Under the pieces are notes generated by a model. The model was not told the DNA's origin and searched no databases. It saw only the letters and a program-made list of their open reading frames with translations. This document shows positions 25,567 to 34,541 of a stretch of DNA of 64,000 nucleotides, piece by piece. The DNA is from Methylomagnum ishizawai (GTDB taxonomy: Bacteria; Pseudomonadota; Gammaproteobacteria; Methylococcales; Methylococcaceae). The stretch covers positions 3,792,881 to 3,856,880 of the forward strand of contig NZ_FXAM01000001.1 of assembly GCF_900155475.1 (NCBI RefSeq), in the 5' to 3' direction. Both the position numbers and the translations under genes were made by a program. Position 1 is the stretch's first letter. Each line of letters starts with the position of its first letter.

Positions 25567-25888
25567 GATTTACTATGCCAATCTTGATCCCGTGGTTGGG
25601 TCCGAGGTTGCCAAGCGCCGTCCTGTGTTAATTGTGAGCAATGACCGCAATAACCGGGCGGCCAGTACGGTAACGGCGGTGCCGATCACTTCGAGTATCG
25701 AGCATGTTTATCCATTCGAGGTATTCCTTGCGGCGGGCGATACTGGCTTGCCCAAGCCTTCCAAGGCGCAGGCGCAGCAAATCCGCACGTTATCCAAGCA
25801 GCGGCTAGATCATCAACCCTGTGGCCGGATCGGCCTTGAGCTTATGCGGTTGATTGACGCGGCCATCCGTTTGCATTTGGACCTGTGA
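25553..25888 (+). CDS. MazF/PemK-family toxin (mRNA interferase)
   Basis: The 111-residue protein has the MazF/PemK hallmarks: KRGEIYYANLDPVVGSEVAKRRPVLIVSND at its start (the conserved RGEI, GSE and RPV-x-I motifs) and a C-terminal strand-helix ending IGLELMRLIDAAIRLHL. Members are ribosome-independent endoribonucleases. It is positioned between hsdM and hsdS. The start is ATG 25553; a GTG at 25550 gives one extra residue. Confidence 0.88.
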   Translation: MKRGEIYYANLDPVVGSEVAKRRPVLIVSNDRNNRAASTVTAVPITSSIEHVYPFEVFLAAGDTGLPKPSKAQAQQIRTLSKQRLDHQPCGRIGLELMRLIDAAIRLHLDL

Positions 25889-25897
25889 TAATTGGTG

Positions 25898-25957
25898 GGG
25901 GCGGAATTGGACGGGGTGATTCGAGAAAAGCTGGGGGCGCTCGGATATGCAGTTTAA
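25898..25957 (+). pseudogene. Orphan 3' tail of a second hsdM
   Basis: In frame, this stretch encodes [18 protein letters not shown] and a TAA stop, a diverged copy of the hsdM C-terminus at 25215-25272. Its stop overlaps the hsdS start (ATG 25947). It is best explained as the original tail of the hsdM that belonged with this hsdS. Confidence 0.85.
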
Positions 25958-27233
25958 TCTAAGCAAACTCGATGACGTGGCGGAAATCATTGATTCGCTA
26001 CATAAAACACCTCAATACTCAGAATCTGGCTATCCAATGGTTAGATGTACGGATGTTAAATATGGTCGATTAAATCTTGAAGGAACATTACGGGTTAGTG
26101 AAGATGTATTTCTAGAGTTTTCCAGGCGCTATAAGCCAAAAAAAGATGACATAATAATAACAAGGGTTGGTAGTTATGGAATTACCTCTCGCGTTTATGA
26201 TGCTTGCTTTTGCTTGGGGCAGAACACAGCGGCAATTGTTCCAAAAAAGATAAATCCCGAGTTTCTTTATTTTGCGCTTAACTCCCCTTTTATTAAGAGA
26301 CAAATTGAGTCTGCTGTTGTTGGAAGTACGCAGAAAACCCTAAGCTTAAAAGCCATTAAAGAGTTGGATATTCCAAGATTTAATGATGACTTAGAAGAAG
26401 AAATTGCGGCAACTCTTGGCGCTCTCGACGACCGCATTATCTCTCTCCGCGAAACCAACGCCACCCTAGAATCCATCGCCCAAGCTCTGTTCAAATCCTG
26501 GTTCATCGACTTCGACCCAGTGAAAGCCAAGGCCGAAGGCCGGGAACCCGAAGGCATGGACGCGGACACGGCGGCGCTGTTTCCGAGCGAGTTTGAGGCT
26601 TCGGAGTTAGGGTTGATTCCGAAAGGGTGGCAGGCAGGCATAATTCAAGAATTGTGCAGCCGTATTGAATCTGGTGGAACTCCAAAGCGTAATGAGCCAT
26701 CATTTTGGGACGGCGGTATTCCTTGGCTCACCTCGTCAGAAGTAAGGTCTGTTATTCCCTTGCAAACCAATGAGTTCATAACACAATCAGGATTAGAGAG
26801 TAGTAGCGCAAAACTATGGCCTACATGGACCACGGTAATTGCAATGTATGGTGCTACTGCGGGAGAGGTATGCCTATTGTCATCGGAGATGACGGCAAAT
26901 CAGGCTTGTTGTGGGTTGATCCCTAAAGTAGCTTATCGAACTTATGTATTTTTAATAGCTCGTCGCCATTCAAGAGTATTGGCAGAGAAAGCTTCTGGGT
27001 CCGCTCAGCAGAATCTCAATAAAGGTTTGATTTCCAATCATCCTGTGCTTGTACCACCCGCTAGTGTAGCAATAAGATTTGACGATGTTATATCTCCATT
27101 AGTCAAGCATTGGGTAACTAATGCTAGGCACGCTGAAACCCTAGCCGAACTCCGCGACACCCTCCTCCCCAAACTCATGTCCGGCCAACTCCGTCTACCG
27201 GAAGCCGAAACCCTGGTGGAACAAGCCGCATGA
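25947..27233 (+). CDS. hsdS: Type I restriction-modification specificity subunit S (system 2)
   Basis: The 428-residue S subunit has two target-recognition domains. The first ends with LGALDDRIISLRETNATLESIAQALFKSWF, a conserved central block of this subfamily, and the second with TLAELRDTLLPKLMSGQLRL. The recognition domains (about 25950-26400 and 26640-27100) are much richer in A+T than the conserved blocks. The start ATG lies inside the orphan hsdM tail; the end overlaps the PIN-domain gene as ATGA (27230-27233). This is a half-length S relative to system 1 (428 against 585 residues) but is complete for its family. Confidence 0.92.
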   Translation: MQFNLSKLDDVAEIIDSLHKTPQYSESGYPMVRCTDVKYGRLNLEGTLRVSEDVFLEFSRRYKPKKDDIIITRVGSYGITSRVYDACFCLGQNTAAIVPKKINPEFLYFALNSPFIKRQIESAVVGSTQKTLSLKAIKELDIPRFNDDLEEEIAATLGALDDRIISLRETNATLESIAQALFKSWFIDFDPVKAKAEGREPEGMDADTAALFPSEFEASELGLIPKGWQAGIIQELCSRIESGGTPKRNEPSFWDGGIPWLTSSEVRSVIPLQTNEFITQSGLESSSAKLWPTWTTVIAMYGATAGEVCLLSSEMTANQACCGLIPKVAYRTYVFLIARRHSRVLAEKASGSAQQNLNKGLISNHPVLVPPASVAIRFDDVISPLVKHWVTNARHAETLAELRDTLLPKLMSGQLRLPEAETLVEQAA

Positions 27234-27712
27234 AACCCAAGGTCTACGTCGAAACTTCGGTTATCAGCTACCTCGCCGCTCGGGTGAGCCGGGATTTGAT
27301 CGTTGCCGGTCATCAGCAAATCAGCCAAGAATGGTGGGATACCCGGCAGGACTGGGATTTGTCGATTTCGGCCTTGGTTGTATCGGAAGCCCGCTCCGGG
27401 GATGCCTCCGCCGCCGAGCGCCGTTTGGCCTTGTTGGAAGGGCTGCCATTGCTGAGCCTGAACGACCCGGCCATCGAATTGGCCGAACGCTTGCTCAAGG
27501 GCGCGGCCCTGCCGGAAAAGGCGAAGGAAGACGCCCTGCACATCGCCATAGCTGCCGTGCATGGCATTGATTACCTGCTGACCTGGAATTGCAAGCATAT
27601 CGCCAACGCCGTCAAGCGCCCGCTGATCGAAACACTTTGCGAGATGGCGGGTTATCGTCCCCCAGTGATCTGCACACCGGAAGAACTTCTAGGAGACCGC
27701 CATGTGGAATGA
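27230..27712 (+). CDS. PIN-domain protein (VapC-like toxin)
   Basis: The 160-residue protein starts with KVYVETSVISYLAAR, which carries the first conserved PIN acidic residue. ISALVVSEARSGD provides the next acidic position, and KEDALHIAIAAVHGIDYLLTWNCKHIAN the third and fourth. PIN-domain toxins cleave RNA. It overlaps hsdS by 4 bases, so its expression is coupled to the R-M operon. The small downstream gene (27702) is the likely antitoxin; the order toxin-antitoxin is the reverse of the classical VapBC order. Confidence 0.85.
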   Translation: MKPKVYVETSVISYLAARVSRDLIVAGHQQISQEWWDTRQDWDLSISALVVSEARSGDASAAERRLALLEGLPLLSLNDPAIELAERLLKGAALPEKAKEDALHIAIAAVHGIDYLLTWNCKHIANAVKRPLIETLCEMAGYRPPVICTPEELLGDRHVE

Positions 27713-27887
27713 CCCCATCGTCGAGGAACTACACCGGGTCCGCGAGGACCACGCCGCCCGCTTCAATGGCGACCTGCGGGCGATTGCCGAAGACTTGCGC
27801 CGCGTGGAGGAAACATGGCCCGCTCCCATCATCGACCCACCCCCAAAACCGCCGATCCCGCACCGCCGGTTGCCTACCGCAGCCTAG
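27702..27887 (+). CDS. Small partner of the PIN-domain toxin (putative antitoxin)
   Basis: A 61-residue protein overlapping the PIN gene by 11 bases. It is acidic and helical in its first 40 residues (MWNDPIVEELHRVREDHAAR) with a Pro-rich tail (PPPKPPIPHRR). Small proteins with this start are often found after PIN-domain genes of this type, so an antitoxin role is likely but inferred. Confidence 0.65.
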   Translation: MWNDPIVEELHRVREDHAARFNGDLRAIAEDLRRVEETWPAPIIDPPPKPPIPHRRLPTAA

Positions 27888-27937
27888 CGATAGCAGGCCC
27901 GCCTGATGGCCGCTATCGACTCAACGGGAACGTTGCC

Positions 27938-29092
27938 ATGAACGTGCGGATTAGGGACAAGGCGCTTTTCCAACAGCTTTCGCACTTGGATGTCCGCGCT
28001 TACCTTTCCAGCCAACGCTGGCGCGAGGAAGGACGCCTGGGCGACAAGGCCAGCATCCACGCCAAGGAGGACGCCGCCGGGCGTACCTGGGAAATCTTGC
28101 TGCCCAGCCGCGAAAACCTGGGCGATTACCCCGAGCGCATGGCCGAAGCCCTAAAGACCCTGGCCGAAGTCGAAAACCGCTCCGAACTCGCCGTTTACCG
28201 CGACTTGCAGACCTCCGGCTTCGACGCGATCCGTGCCCGCGCTCCCAGCGGCGATGCGGGAGGCACGATTGTCCTGGCCGATGGCGTCATCCTGCACGCG
28301 GAAGCGCAAAACATGCTGATGGCGGCGGCTTGTTCGGTACGCCGTCCCCAACCTGCCTACCATGTCGGCAAGAGCCTGGAGACCGTGGATTACATCCAGA
28401 CGGTGCGCCTGGGCCAAACCGAACCGGGAAGCTACATCATCACCCTGCTATCCCCGGTGACGCCCACCCTCAAGCGCAACGGCCAGCAATCCCTCTTCGA
28501 CGACGAGCCGTTTTCCCGGCAAGTGACCCTCCGCTTGGCCCAAGCCTGGGAAGCCTTGGCCGACGCCGCCAGCGAAGCCGCCGCCTCGGATGACTTCGCC
28601 GCCTTCCAGCAACGGGTGGACCAAGGCGTCAACGCCAACCTCTGCGAATCCATCGCCAAGCTCACCCAAACCTGTGGCGGGATCGAACTCGGCCTAAGCT
28701 GGGCGCGGGTCAGGCTCTCGCCCAAGCCCAATGTCCGCCGCCAGTTTTCCAAGGAAACCGGACGCCTCATCGAAGAAGCCGCCCGCGAATTCCGCCGCAA
28801 CGAACCCCGGCTGGATTGCCCCATCGTCGGCTTGGTGCTGGGCCTGGACAGAAGGCCGGATGAATTCGATGGCAAGGCAACCTTGCAAGTCCTGGTAGAT
28901 GACAAGCCGCGCCGTGTCCGGGCAGTATTCGAGCCTTCCGAATACGAAAAGGTTATCCGGGCTTTCCGGGAAAGGGCCGCGCTGGTTCTCGATGGCGACC
29001 TGTACCCGGTGGGGCAGCGCTATGAACTGAGAAACCCCAGGAACATGGCGCTCTTGGTGGATACCGACGAACCGGACAACCTGGGGCGTTGA
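27938..29092 (+). CDS. Hypothetical protein in the type I R-M operon
   Basis: A 384-residue protein of unknown function between the PIN pair and hsdR. An upstream in-frame ATG (27815) overlaps the small antitoxin gene, so 27938 (MNVRIRDKALF) is preferred. The protein is soluble. Segments such as VRAYLSSQRWREEGR near the N-terminus and VLGLDRRPDEFDGKATLQVLVDDKPRRVRAVFEPSEYEKVI near the C-terminus (cut at their landmarks VLGLDRR and VFEPSEYE) suggest a beta-rich C-terminal domain. The position inside a restriction operon suggests an accessory role in defence or control, which is inference. No nuclease or methyltransferase motif is visible. Confidence 0.65.
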   Translation: MNVRIRDKALFQQLSHLDVRAYLSSQRWREEGRLGDKASIHAKEDAAGRTWEILLPSRENLGDYPERMAEALKTLAEVENRSELAVYRDLQTSGFDAIRARAPSGDAGGTIVLADGVILHAEAQNMLMAAACSVRRPQPAYHVGKSLETVDYIQTVRLGQTEPGSYIITLLSPVTPTLKRNGQQSLFDDEPFSRQVTLRLAQAWEALADAASEAAASDDFAAFQQRVDQGVNANLCESIAKLTQTCGGIELGLSWARVRLSPKPNVRRQFSKETGRLIEEAAREFRRNEPRLDCPIVGLVLGLDRRPDEFDGKATLQVLVDDKPRRVRAVFEPSEYEKVIRAFRERAALVLDGDLYPVGQRYELRNPRNMALLVDTDEPDNLGR

Positions 29093-29304
29093 ACCAACTT
29101 CCAGCGGATTTCATTTAGGCGCAAGCCGCAAAGAGCGGACTTCCCGCCCCAAAGCGCCCCGTCATTGAGGCGCAAACACACACGCCAACAACCCAGCCAC
29201 TTGGAACGATGCACAGGCATCGGCACAGGGACCAATGTGTCGATTTCGCGGTGCTTTTCGGCTTGTCAGGGCGATAGGCCGAGGGCGTAATAACCACAAA
29301 TCCC

Positions 29305-32300
29305 ATGAGCATCCTGGAAAACGACGTGGAACAAGCCCTGCTCGGCTGGTTCGAGGAATTGGGCTATCAAGCCGTATTCGGTCCCGACATCGCCCACGAT
29401 GGCAAGCAGCCGGAGCGGGTTTCCTACAAACAGGTCATCCTGGCGGAACGGCTGCGGGCCGTGCTACGCAAGCTCAATCCCAAATTGCCCGCCGCCGCTC
29501 TCGACGACGCCCTGTCGCAGGTACTTTCCCCGAACGTGCCGGGCTTGGTATCCACCAACCGCCAATGCCACCGCTGGCTGGTGGGCGGTGTGCCGGTGCA
29601 GTATCAACAGGACGGCGAAACCCGTGGCGACCGCGTGCGCTTGATCGATTACGCCAACCCCGCCGCCAACGACTGGTGGGCGGTCAACCAGTTCACCGTG
29701 GAAGGCCCGAAGCACACCCGCCGCCCGGACGTGGTGGTGTTCGTCAACGGCATCCCCATCGCCGTGATCGAACTCAAGAACCCCGCCGACGAGAACGCCG
29801 ACGTGTGGGCCGCGTTCCGCCAGTTGCAAACCTACAAGGACGACATCCCCGACCTGTTCCGCACCAACGAAATCCTCGTCGCCTCCGACCTCATCAACGC
29901 CCGCATGGGGTCACTCACCGCCGACGCCGAACGCTTCTCCGCATGGCGCACCATCGATGGCAAGGCGACCGACCCGCTCGGCCCCATGCGCGAATTGGAA
30001 ACCCTGGTCCGGGGCGTGTTCGATAAAGCCTTGCTGTTGGAATACCTGCGCCACTTCATCCTGTTCGAGGATGACGGGGAAGTCGCCAAGAAAATCGCCG
30101 CCTACCACCAGTTCCACGCCGTGCGGGCCGTGGTGCGGCAGGTATTGGAGGCCAGCCAGCCCGGCGGCAACCGCAAGGGCGGTGTGGTCTGGCACACCCA
30201 AGGCGCGGGCAAGAGCATCGAAATGAGCTGCCTCGCCGGGAAAATCATGGTGGACCCGGCCATGAAAAACCCCACCCTGGTGGTCATCACCGACCGCAAC
30301 GACCTGGACGGGCAGTTGTTCGGGGTGTTCGCCAATGCCCCGGAACTGTTGGGCGAGACCCCGATCCAGGCCACCTCCCGCCCGGACCTCCGCGCCAAAC
30401 TCAACAACCGGCCTTCTGGCGGGATCGTCTTCACCACCATCCAGAAGTTCGTGCCCGGCGAGGACGAGGACAGCTTCCCGGTCCTGACCGAACGCGGGAA
30501 CGTGGTGGTCATTTGCGACGAGGCCCACCGCAGCCAATACGGCCTCAAGGCCCGCCTCAACAAGGAGACCGGCGCGGTCCAGTACGGCTTCGCCAAATAC
30601 CTGCGGGATGCCCTGCCCAACGCCACTTTCGTCGCCTTCACCGGCACGCCCATTTCGACTGAGGACAAGGACACCCGCGCCGTGTTCGGCGATTACGTCC
30701 ACGTCTACGACATCGAACAGGCGGTCAAGGACGGGGCCACCGTGCCCATCTACTACGAATCCCGCCTCGCCAAGCTGGAACTCAACCCCGAGGAAACCCC
30801 GAACATCGACGAGGAGGTCGAGGAACTGACCGAGGACGAAGAAGCCTCCGACCAAGCCCGCTTGAAAAGCCGCTGGGCCGCGCTGGAAAAGCTGGCCGGG
30901 GCCGAACCCCGCATCAAGCGCATCGCCGCCGACCTCGTGGCCCACTTCGAGCAACGCCTGACGGTGATGGACGGCAAGGCCATGGTCGTGGGCATGAGCC
31001 GGGAAATCTGCGTCCACCTGTACGATGCCCTGGTCGCCCTGCGTCCCGAGTGGCACGACGAAGACCCCGAGAAGGGAGCCATCAAAATCGTGATGACCGG
31101 CTCGGCGGCGGACAAAGCCTTGCTCAAGCCGCATGTTTATAAACCCCAGGTCAAGAAGCGGCTGGAAAAGCGTTTCAAAGACCCGAACGACCCGCTGAAA
31201 ATCGTCATCGTGCGCGATATGTGGCTGACCGGCTTCGACGCGCCCTGCCTGCACACGATGTACGTGGACAAGCCGATGCGGGAACACAACCTCATGCAGG
31301 CCATCGCCAGGGTCAACCGGGTGTTCAAGGACAAGCCCGGCGGCTTGGTGGTGGACTACATCGGCATCGCCCAGGAGTTGAAGCGGGCGCTCAAGACCTA
31401 CACCACCAGCCAGGGCCGGGGCCGTCCCACGGTGGACGTGGCGGAAGCCCTGTCCCTGGTCATCGAGAAAATCGACGTGGCGCGGGGAATGCTGCACGGC
31501 ATCGACTACAGCGCCTTCCTCACCGAGGCGCTGAAATTGTTGCCCATCGCGGTCAACCATGTGCTGGGTTTAAAGGATGGCAAGAAGCGTTTCTCCGACT
31601 GCGTGCTGGCCCTCAGCAAAGCCTTCGCCCTGTGCGCCTCGCTGGACGAGGCCGCTGAATACCGGGAGGAAATCGCCTTCTTCCAAGCCATCCGGGCCGT
31701 GCTGTCCAAGGGCGACCCTGCCAAGAAGCTGGACGACGACGCCAAGGAACATGCCCTGCGGCAAATCATCTCCAAGGCCGTGGTATCGGACGAGGTGATC
31801 GACATCTTCGCCGCCGCTGGCCTGAACAAGCCCGACGTGGGAATACTCTCGGAAACCTTCCTGGAGGATGTGCGGCGCATGAAGGAAAGGAATCTGGCCG
31901 TCGAACTGCTGGAGCGCCTGCTGAAGGACGAAATCAAAAGCCGCTTCGCCACCAACGTGGTCCAGAACAAGAAGTTCTCGGAACTGCTGAAGGATTCCCT
32001 GACCCGTTACCGGAACCGGGCCATCGAGACCGCCCAGGTCATCGAGGAACTGATCCAGATGGCGAAGGAATTCAACGCCGCCGCCAGCCGGGGGGAGAAG
32101 CTGGGACTGAACGCCGACGAACTGGCCTTCTACGATGCCCTGGAAACTAACGAGTCTTCGGTGCGGGAACTCGGGGATGACATCCTGCGGACCATCGCCA
32201 GGGAATTGACCGACAAGCTGCGAAAGAACCTGAGCGTGGATTGGTCGGTGCGCGATGCCGTGCGGGCGCGGCTCCGAATCATGGTGAAGACCATCTTGAA

Positions 32301-32391
32301 GAAGTACAAATACCCGCCCGACAAGCAGGAGGCCGCGACGGAGACGGTGCTGAGGCAGGCGGAAACGCTATCGGCTGCGTGGGTGGAATAG
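29305..32391 (+). CDS. hsdR: Type I restriction enzyme R subunit (system 2, EcoR124-type)
   Basis: The 1,028-residue protein has the length and motif order of the EcoR124 (type IC) R subunit. The nuclease is in [20 protein letters not shown] (residues about 136-156: PD, then E-x-K). The translocase has Walker [12 protein letters not shown] at about residue 297, the DEAH box [12 protein letters not shown] at about 404 and motif III FTGTPIS near 450. The C-terminal about 300 residues form the helical domain that contacts HsdM. It lies about 200 bp after the hypothetical gene. With hsdM and hsdS it completes the second R-M system, whose sequence is unrelated in detail to system 1. Confidence 0.95.
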   Translation: MSILENDVEQALLGWFEELGYQAVFGPDIAHDGKQPERVSYKQVILAERLRAVLRKLNPKLPAAALDDALSQVLSPNVPGLVSTNRQCHRWLVGGVPVQYQQDGETRGDRVRLIDYANPAANDWWAVNQFTVEGPKHTRRPDVVVFVNGIPIAVIELKNPADENADVWAAFRQLQTYKDDIPDLFRTNEILVASDLINARMGSLTADAERFSAWRTIDGKATDPLGPMRELETLVRGVFDKALLLEYLRHFILFEDDGEVAKKIAAYHQFHAVRAVVRQVLEASQPGGNRKGGVVWHTQGAGKSIEMSCLAGKIMVDPAMKNPTLVVITDRNDLDGQLFGVFANAPELLGETPIQATSRPDLRAKLNNRPSGGIVFTTIQKFVPGEDEDSFPVLTERGNVVVICDEAHRSQYGLKARLNKETGAVQYGFAKYLRDALPNATFVAFTGTPISTEDKDTRAVFGDYVHVYDIEQAVKDGATVPIYYESRLAKLELNPEETPNIDEEVEELTEDEEASDQARLKSRWAALEKLAGAEPRIKRIAADLVAHFEQRLTVMDGKAMVVGMSREICVHLYDALVALRPEWHDEDPEKGAIKIVMTGSAADKALLKPHVYKPQVKKRLEKRFKDPNDPLKIVIVRDMWLTGFDAPCLHTMYVDKPMREHNLMQAIARVNRVFKDKPGGLVVDYIGIAQELKRALKTYTTSQGRGRPTVDVAEALSLVIEKIDVARGMLHGIDYSAFLTEALKLLPIAVNHVLGLKDGKKRFSDCVLALSKAFALCASLDEAAEYREEIAFFQAIRAVLSKGDPAKKLDDDAKEHALRQIISKAVVSDEVIDIFAAAGLNKPDVGILSETFLEDVRRMKERNLAVELLERLLKDEIKSRFATNVVQNKKFSELLKDSLTRYRNRAIETAQVIEELIQMAKEFNAAASRGEKLGLNADELAFYDALETNESSVRELGDDILRTIARELTDKLRKNLSVDWSVRDAVRARLRIMVKTILKKYKYPPDKQEAATETVLRQAETLSAAWVE

Positions 32392-32416
32392 CTTTTCGAT
32401 TGGAGGGGATAAAACG

Positions 32417-32441
32417 CAAAAAGCCGGTGTGAACCGGCTTT
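32417..32441. terminator. Bidirectional terminator at the island's right end
   Basis: AAAAAGCCGGT pairs with ACCGGCTTTT around a short loop, with T-tracts on both strands. It ends the hsdR transcript and, read on the minus strand, lies about 170 bp beyond the rho stop, where it may replace the lost rho terminator. Confidence 0.75.
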
Positions 32442-32543
32442 TACTTTTTTCAAAGCTTGAATCTATTGGTCGGGGAGGCCGCTTGGGCAGTCAAAGCCGA
32501 TGCCAATTCAGAATCATCAGTATTCAAAAACCGGCTTCAGACT

Positions 32544-32561
32544 GCTTACATCGTGGTTACA
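32544..32561 (+). repeat. Arm-type repeat near attR
   Basis: GCTTACATCGTGGTTACA, 17 of 18 identical to 10160-10177, in the same orientation and about 55 bp inside the attR core. Confidence 0.5.
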
Positions 32562-32608
32562 CGAAATCAAGACAACATAAAAAATCGATATATTTCAATA
32601 GCTTAAAG

Positions 32609-33865
32609 CTATCTCTTCATCATGTCGAAGAATTCCTGGTTGGTCTTGGTGTCCTTCAGCTTGCCCAGCAGGAATTCGCTGGCCGCCATCTCGTCCATGG
32701 GCTGGAGGATTTTGCGGAGGATCCAGCACTTTTGCAGCTCATCCGGCGGCACCAGATATTCCTCGCGGCGGGTGCCGGAACGGTTGATATTGATGGCGGG
32801 ATAGACACGCTTCTCGGCGATCTTCCGTTCCAGGTGCAATTCGTTGTTGCCGGTGCCCTTGAATTCCTCGTAGATCACCTCGTCCATACGCGAGCCGGTA
32901 TCGACCAGGGCGGTGGCGATGATGGTGAGGCTGCCGCCTTCCTCGATATTGCGGGCCGCGCCGAAAAAGCGCTTCGGGCGTTCCAGCGCGTTGGCGTCCA
33001 CGCCGCCGGTCAGCACCTTGCCGGACGACGGAATCACGGTGTTGTAGGCGCGGGCCAGACGGGTGATGGAATCCAGCAAGATCACCACGTCGCGTTTATG
33101 CTCGACCAGCCGCTTGGCTTTTTCCAGCACCATTTCCGCCACCTGCACATGCCGCGCCGGGGGTTCGTCGAAGGTGCTGGACACCACCTCGCCCTTGACG
33201 CTGCGCTGCATCTCGGTCACTTCCTCCGGGCGCTCGTCGATCAATAGCACGATCAGATAGCACTCGGGGTTCTTCTCGGCGACGGAATGGGCGATGTTCT
33301 GCAAGATCATGGTCTTGCCGGCCTTGGGCGGCGACACGATCAAGCCGCGCTGGCCCTTGCCGATGGGGGCCACCAGGTCGATCACGCGGGCGGTGAGGTC
33401 TTCGGTGGTGCCGTTGCCGAGTTCGAGTTCCAGGCGTTCCTTGGGGAACAGCGGGGTCAGGTTGGTGAACAGGATTTTGTGCTTGGCGTTCTCCGGCGGC
33501 TCGTAGTTGATCTGCTCCACCTTGAGCATGGCGAAATAGCGCTCGTTGTCCTTGGGTGGGCGGATCTTGCCGGAGATGGTGTCGCCGGTGCGGAGGCTGA
33601 ACCTGCGGATTTGGCTGGGGGAAACATAAATATCGTCCGGCCCCGCCAGGAACGAACTATCCGCCGACCTCAGGAAACCGAAACCATCGGTGAGGATTTC
33701 CAGCACGCCGTCGCCGTAAATATCCTCCCCACTCTTGGCCTGTTTCTTCAGGATGGAGAAGATCAAATCCTGTTTGCGGGTCCGGGCCACGCCTTCGATA
33801 TCGAGGGTCTCGGCGATTTCGATCAGCTCGGAAACAGGCTTACGTTTGAGGTCGGTCAGGTTCAT
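32609..33865 (-). CDS. rho: Transcription termination factor Rho
   Basis: The 418-residue protein is of the standard length for Rho, the hexameric RNA helicase that ends transcription. The N-terminal RNA-binding domain carries [13 protein letters not shown] near residue 55. The ATPase domain has Walker [12 protein letters not shown] near residue 180, [10 protein letters not shown] and the Q/R loops further on. The last residues are FDMMKR. The final Arg codon and TAG stop come from the island's right end: the displaced native version (FDMMKR plus TGA) lies at attL. Thus the island restores the protein exactly. The gene precedes trxA and is transcribed in the same direction. Confidence 0.97.
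   Translation of the reverse strand: MNLTDLKRKPVSELIEIAETLDIEGVARTRKQDLIFSILKKQAKSGEDIYGDGVLEILTDGFGFLRSADSSFLAGPDDIYVSPSQIRRFSLRTGDTISGKIRPPKDNERYFAMLKVEQINYEPPENAKHKILFTNLTPLFPKERLELELGNGTTEDLTARVIDLVAPIGKGQRGLIVSPPKAGKTMILQNIAHSVAEKNPECYLIVLLIDERPEEVTEMQRSVKGEVVSSTFDEPPARHVQVAEMVLEKAKRLVEHKRDVVILLDSITRLARAYNTVIPSSGKVLTGGVDANALERPKRFFGAARNIEEGGSLTIIATALVDTGSRMDEVIYEEFKGTGNNELHLERKIAEKRVYPAININRSGTRREEYLVPPDELQKCWILRKILQPMDEMAASEFLLGKLKDTKTNQEFFDMMKR
32615..32629. other. attR core of the rho island
   Basis: The 15-mer CTTCATCATGTCGAA, identical to attL 10027-10041, is inside the 3' end of rho. Confidence 0.85.
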
Positions 33866-34058
33866 AAATTGAGTTGGGGGTCAAGGGGGTGGAACAAGGG
33901 CAAACCCATCGTCTGCGGGAGTGTTCTCGACCGGGGTGTCGAGCCGGAGGAAGCGTGCCGGGGGGCGGCGCGGGCTGGGGGCGGCGAGAGGATGCGGTTC
34001 AGGTTAGCATGGTCTGGAAAAACCCGCCCGGCGGGGCCGGTGCGGGTGGATGGAATCC

Positions 34059-34385
34059 TCAGAGGTTGTCGTGGATGAACTTGGACAGTTGGGACTTGGC
34101 CAGGGCGCCGACCTTGGTGGCTTCCACTTCGCCGTTCTTGAACAGGATCAGGGTCGGGATGCCGCGCACGTTGTAGCGCTGCGGGACGAGGTTGTTCTCG
34201 TCGACGTTGAGCTTGGCGACGATCAACCGGTCCGCGAAATCCTCGGCGATCTCCTCCAGGATCGGCGCGATCATCTTGCAGGGACCGCACCATTCCGCCC
34301 AGAAATCGACCAGGACGGGGGTTTCGGATTTCAATACCTTGTCCTCGAACTCGGCATCGCTCACATAAAGGATGTTATCGCTCAC
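34059..34385 (-). CDS. trxA: Thioredoxin 1
   Basis: The 108-residue protein is a canonical cytoplasmic thioredoxin that reduces protein disulphides: [16 protein letters not shown] carries the WCGPC active site near residue 32, and RGIPTLILF the cis-Pro loop. The start is GTG 34385 (VSDNILY, corresponding to MSDKI in E. coli) with GGAG 7 bases upstream; the longer frame to 34472 is a Pro/Ala-rich extension unlikely to be translated. It lies directly upstream of rho, a common gammaproteobacterial order. Confidence 0.95.
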   Translation of the reverse strand: MSDNILYVSDAEFEDKVLKSETPVLVDFWAEWCGPCKMIAPILEEIAEDFADRLIVAKLNVDENNLVPQRYNVRGIPTLILFKNGEVEATKVGALAKSQLSKFIHDNL

Positions 34386-34541
34386 AATGATCTCCACATT
34401 GTCGGATGGAAGGGGATGGATTGGGATGGTATCGGGGGCGGCCGCAGGGGGCGGCGCTGGACGGGCTGGCATTTCCTTGCGAGTGGGGCCATTTCAGCCT
34501 AAACCCGCCCTAAATGCAAGCCCCGTGTTTCCAGGGGGTTT

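Larger units (their letters stand above)
10027..32629. mobile_element. Integrative genomic island in the 3' end of rho
   Basis: The island is bounded by 15-bp identical cores (10027-10041 and 32615-32629). A tyrosine integrase lies next to attL. The left boundary retains the old end of rho and its terminator. The right boundary supplies a synonymous replacement of the last Arg codon and a new stop. An 18-bp near-identical pair (10160-10177 and 32544-32561) lies inside each end. Contents are an integrase, a DUF927 primase-helicase, a KilA-N protein, a serine recombinase, a complete type I R-M system and two toxin-antitoxin-like pairs. No conjugation or capsid genes are seen, so it is probably a satellite-like or mobilisable element that depends on a helper for transfer. 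Confidence 0.85.

Noticed and set aside
29911-31560. Long minus-strand frame opposite the second hsdR
   Set aside because: A shadow frame; the opposite strand holds all HsdR motifs.
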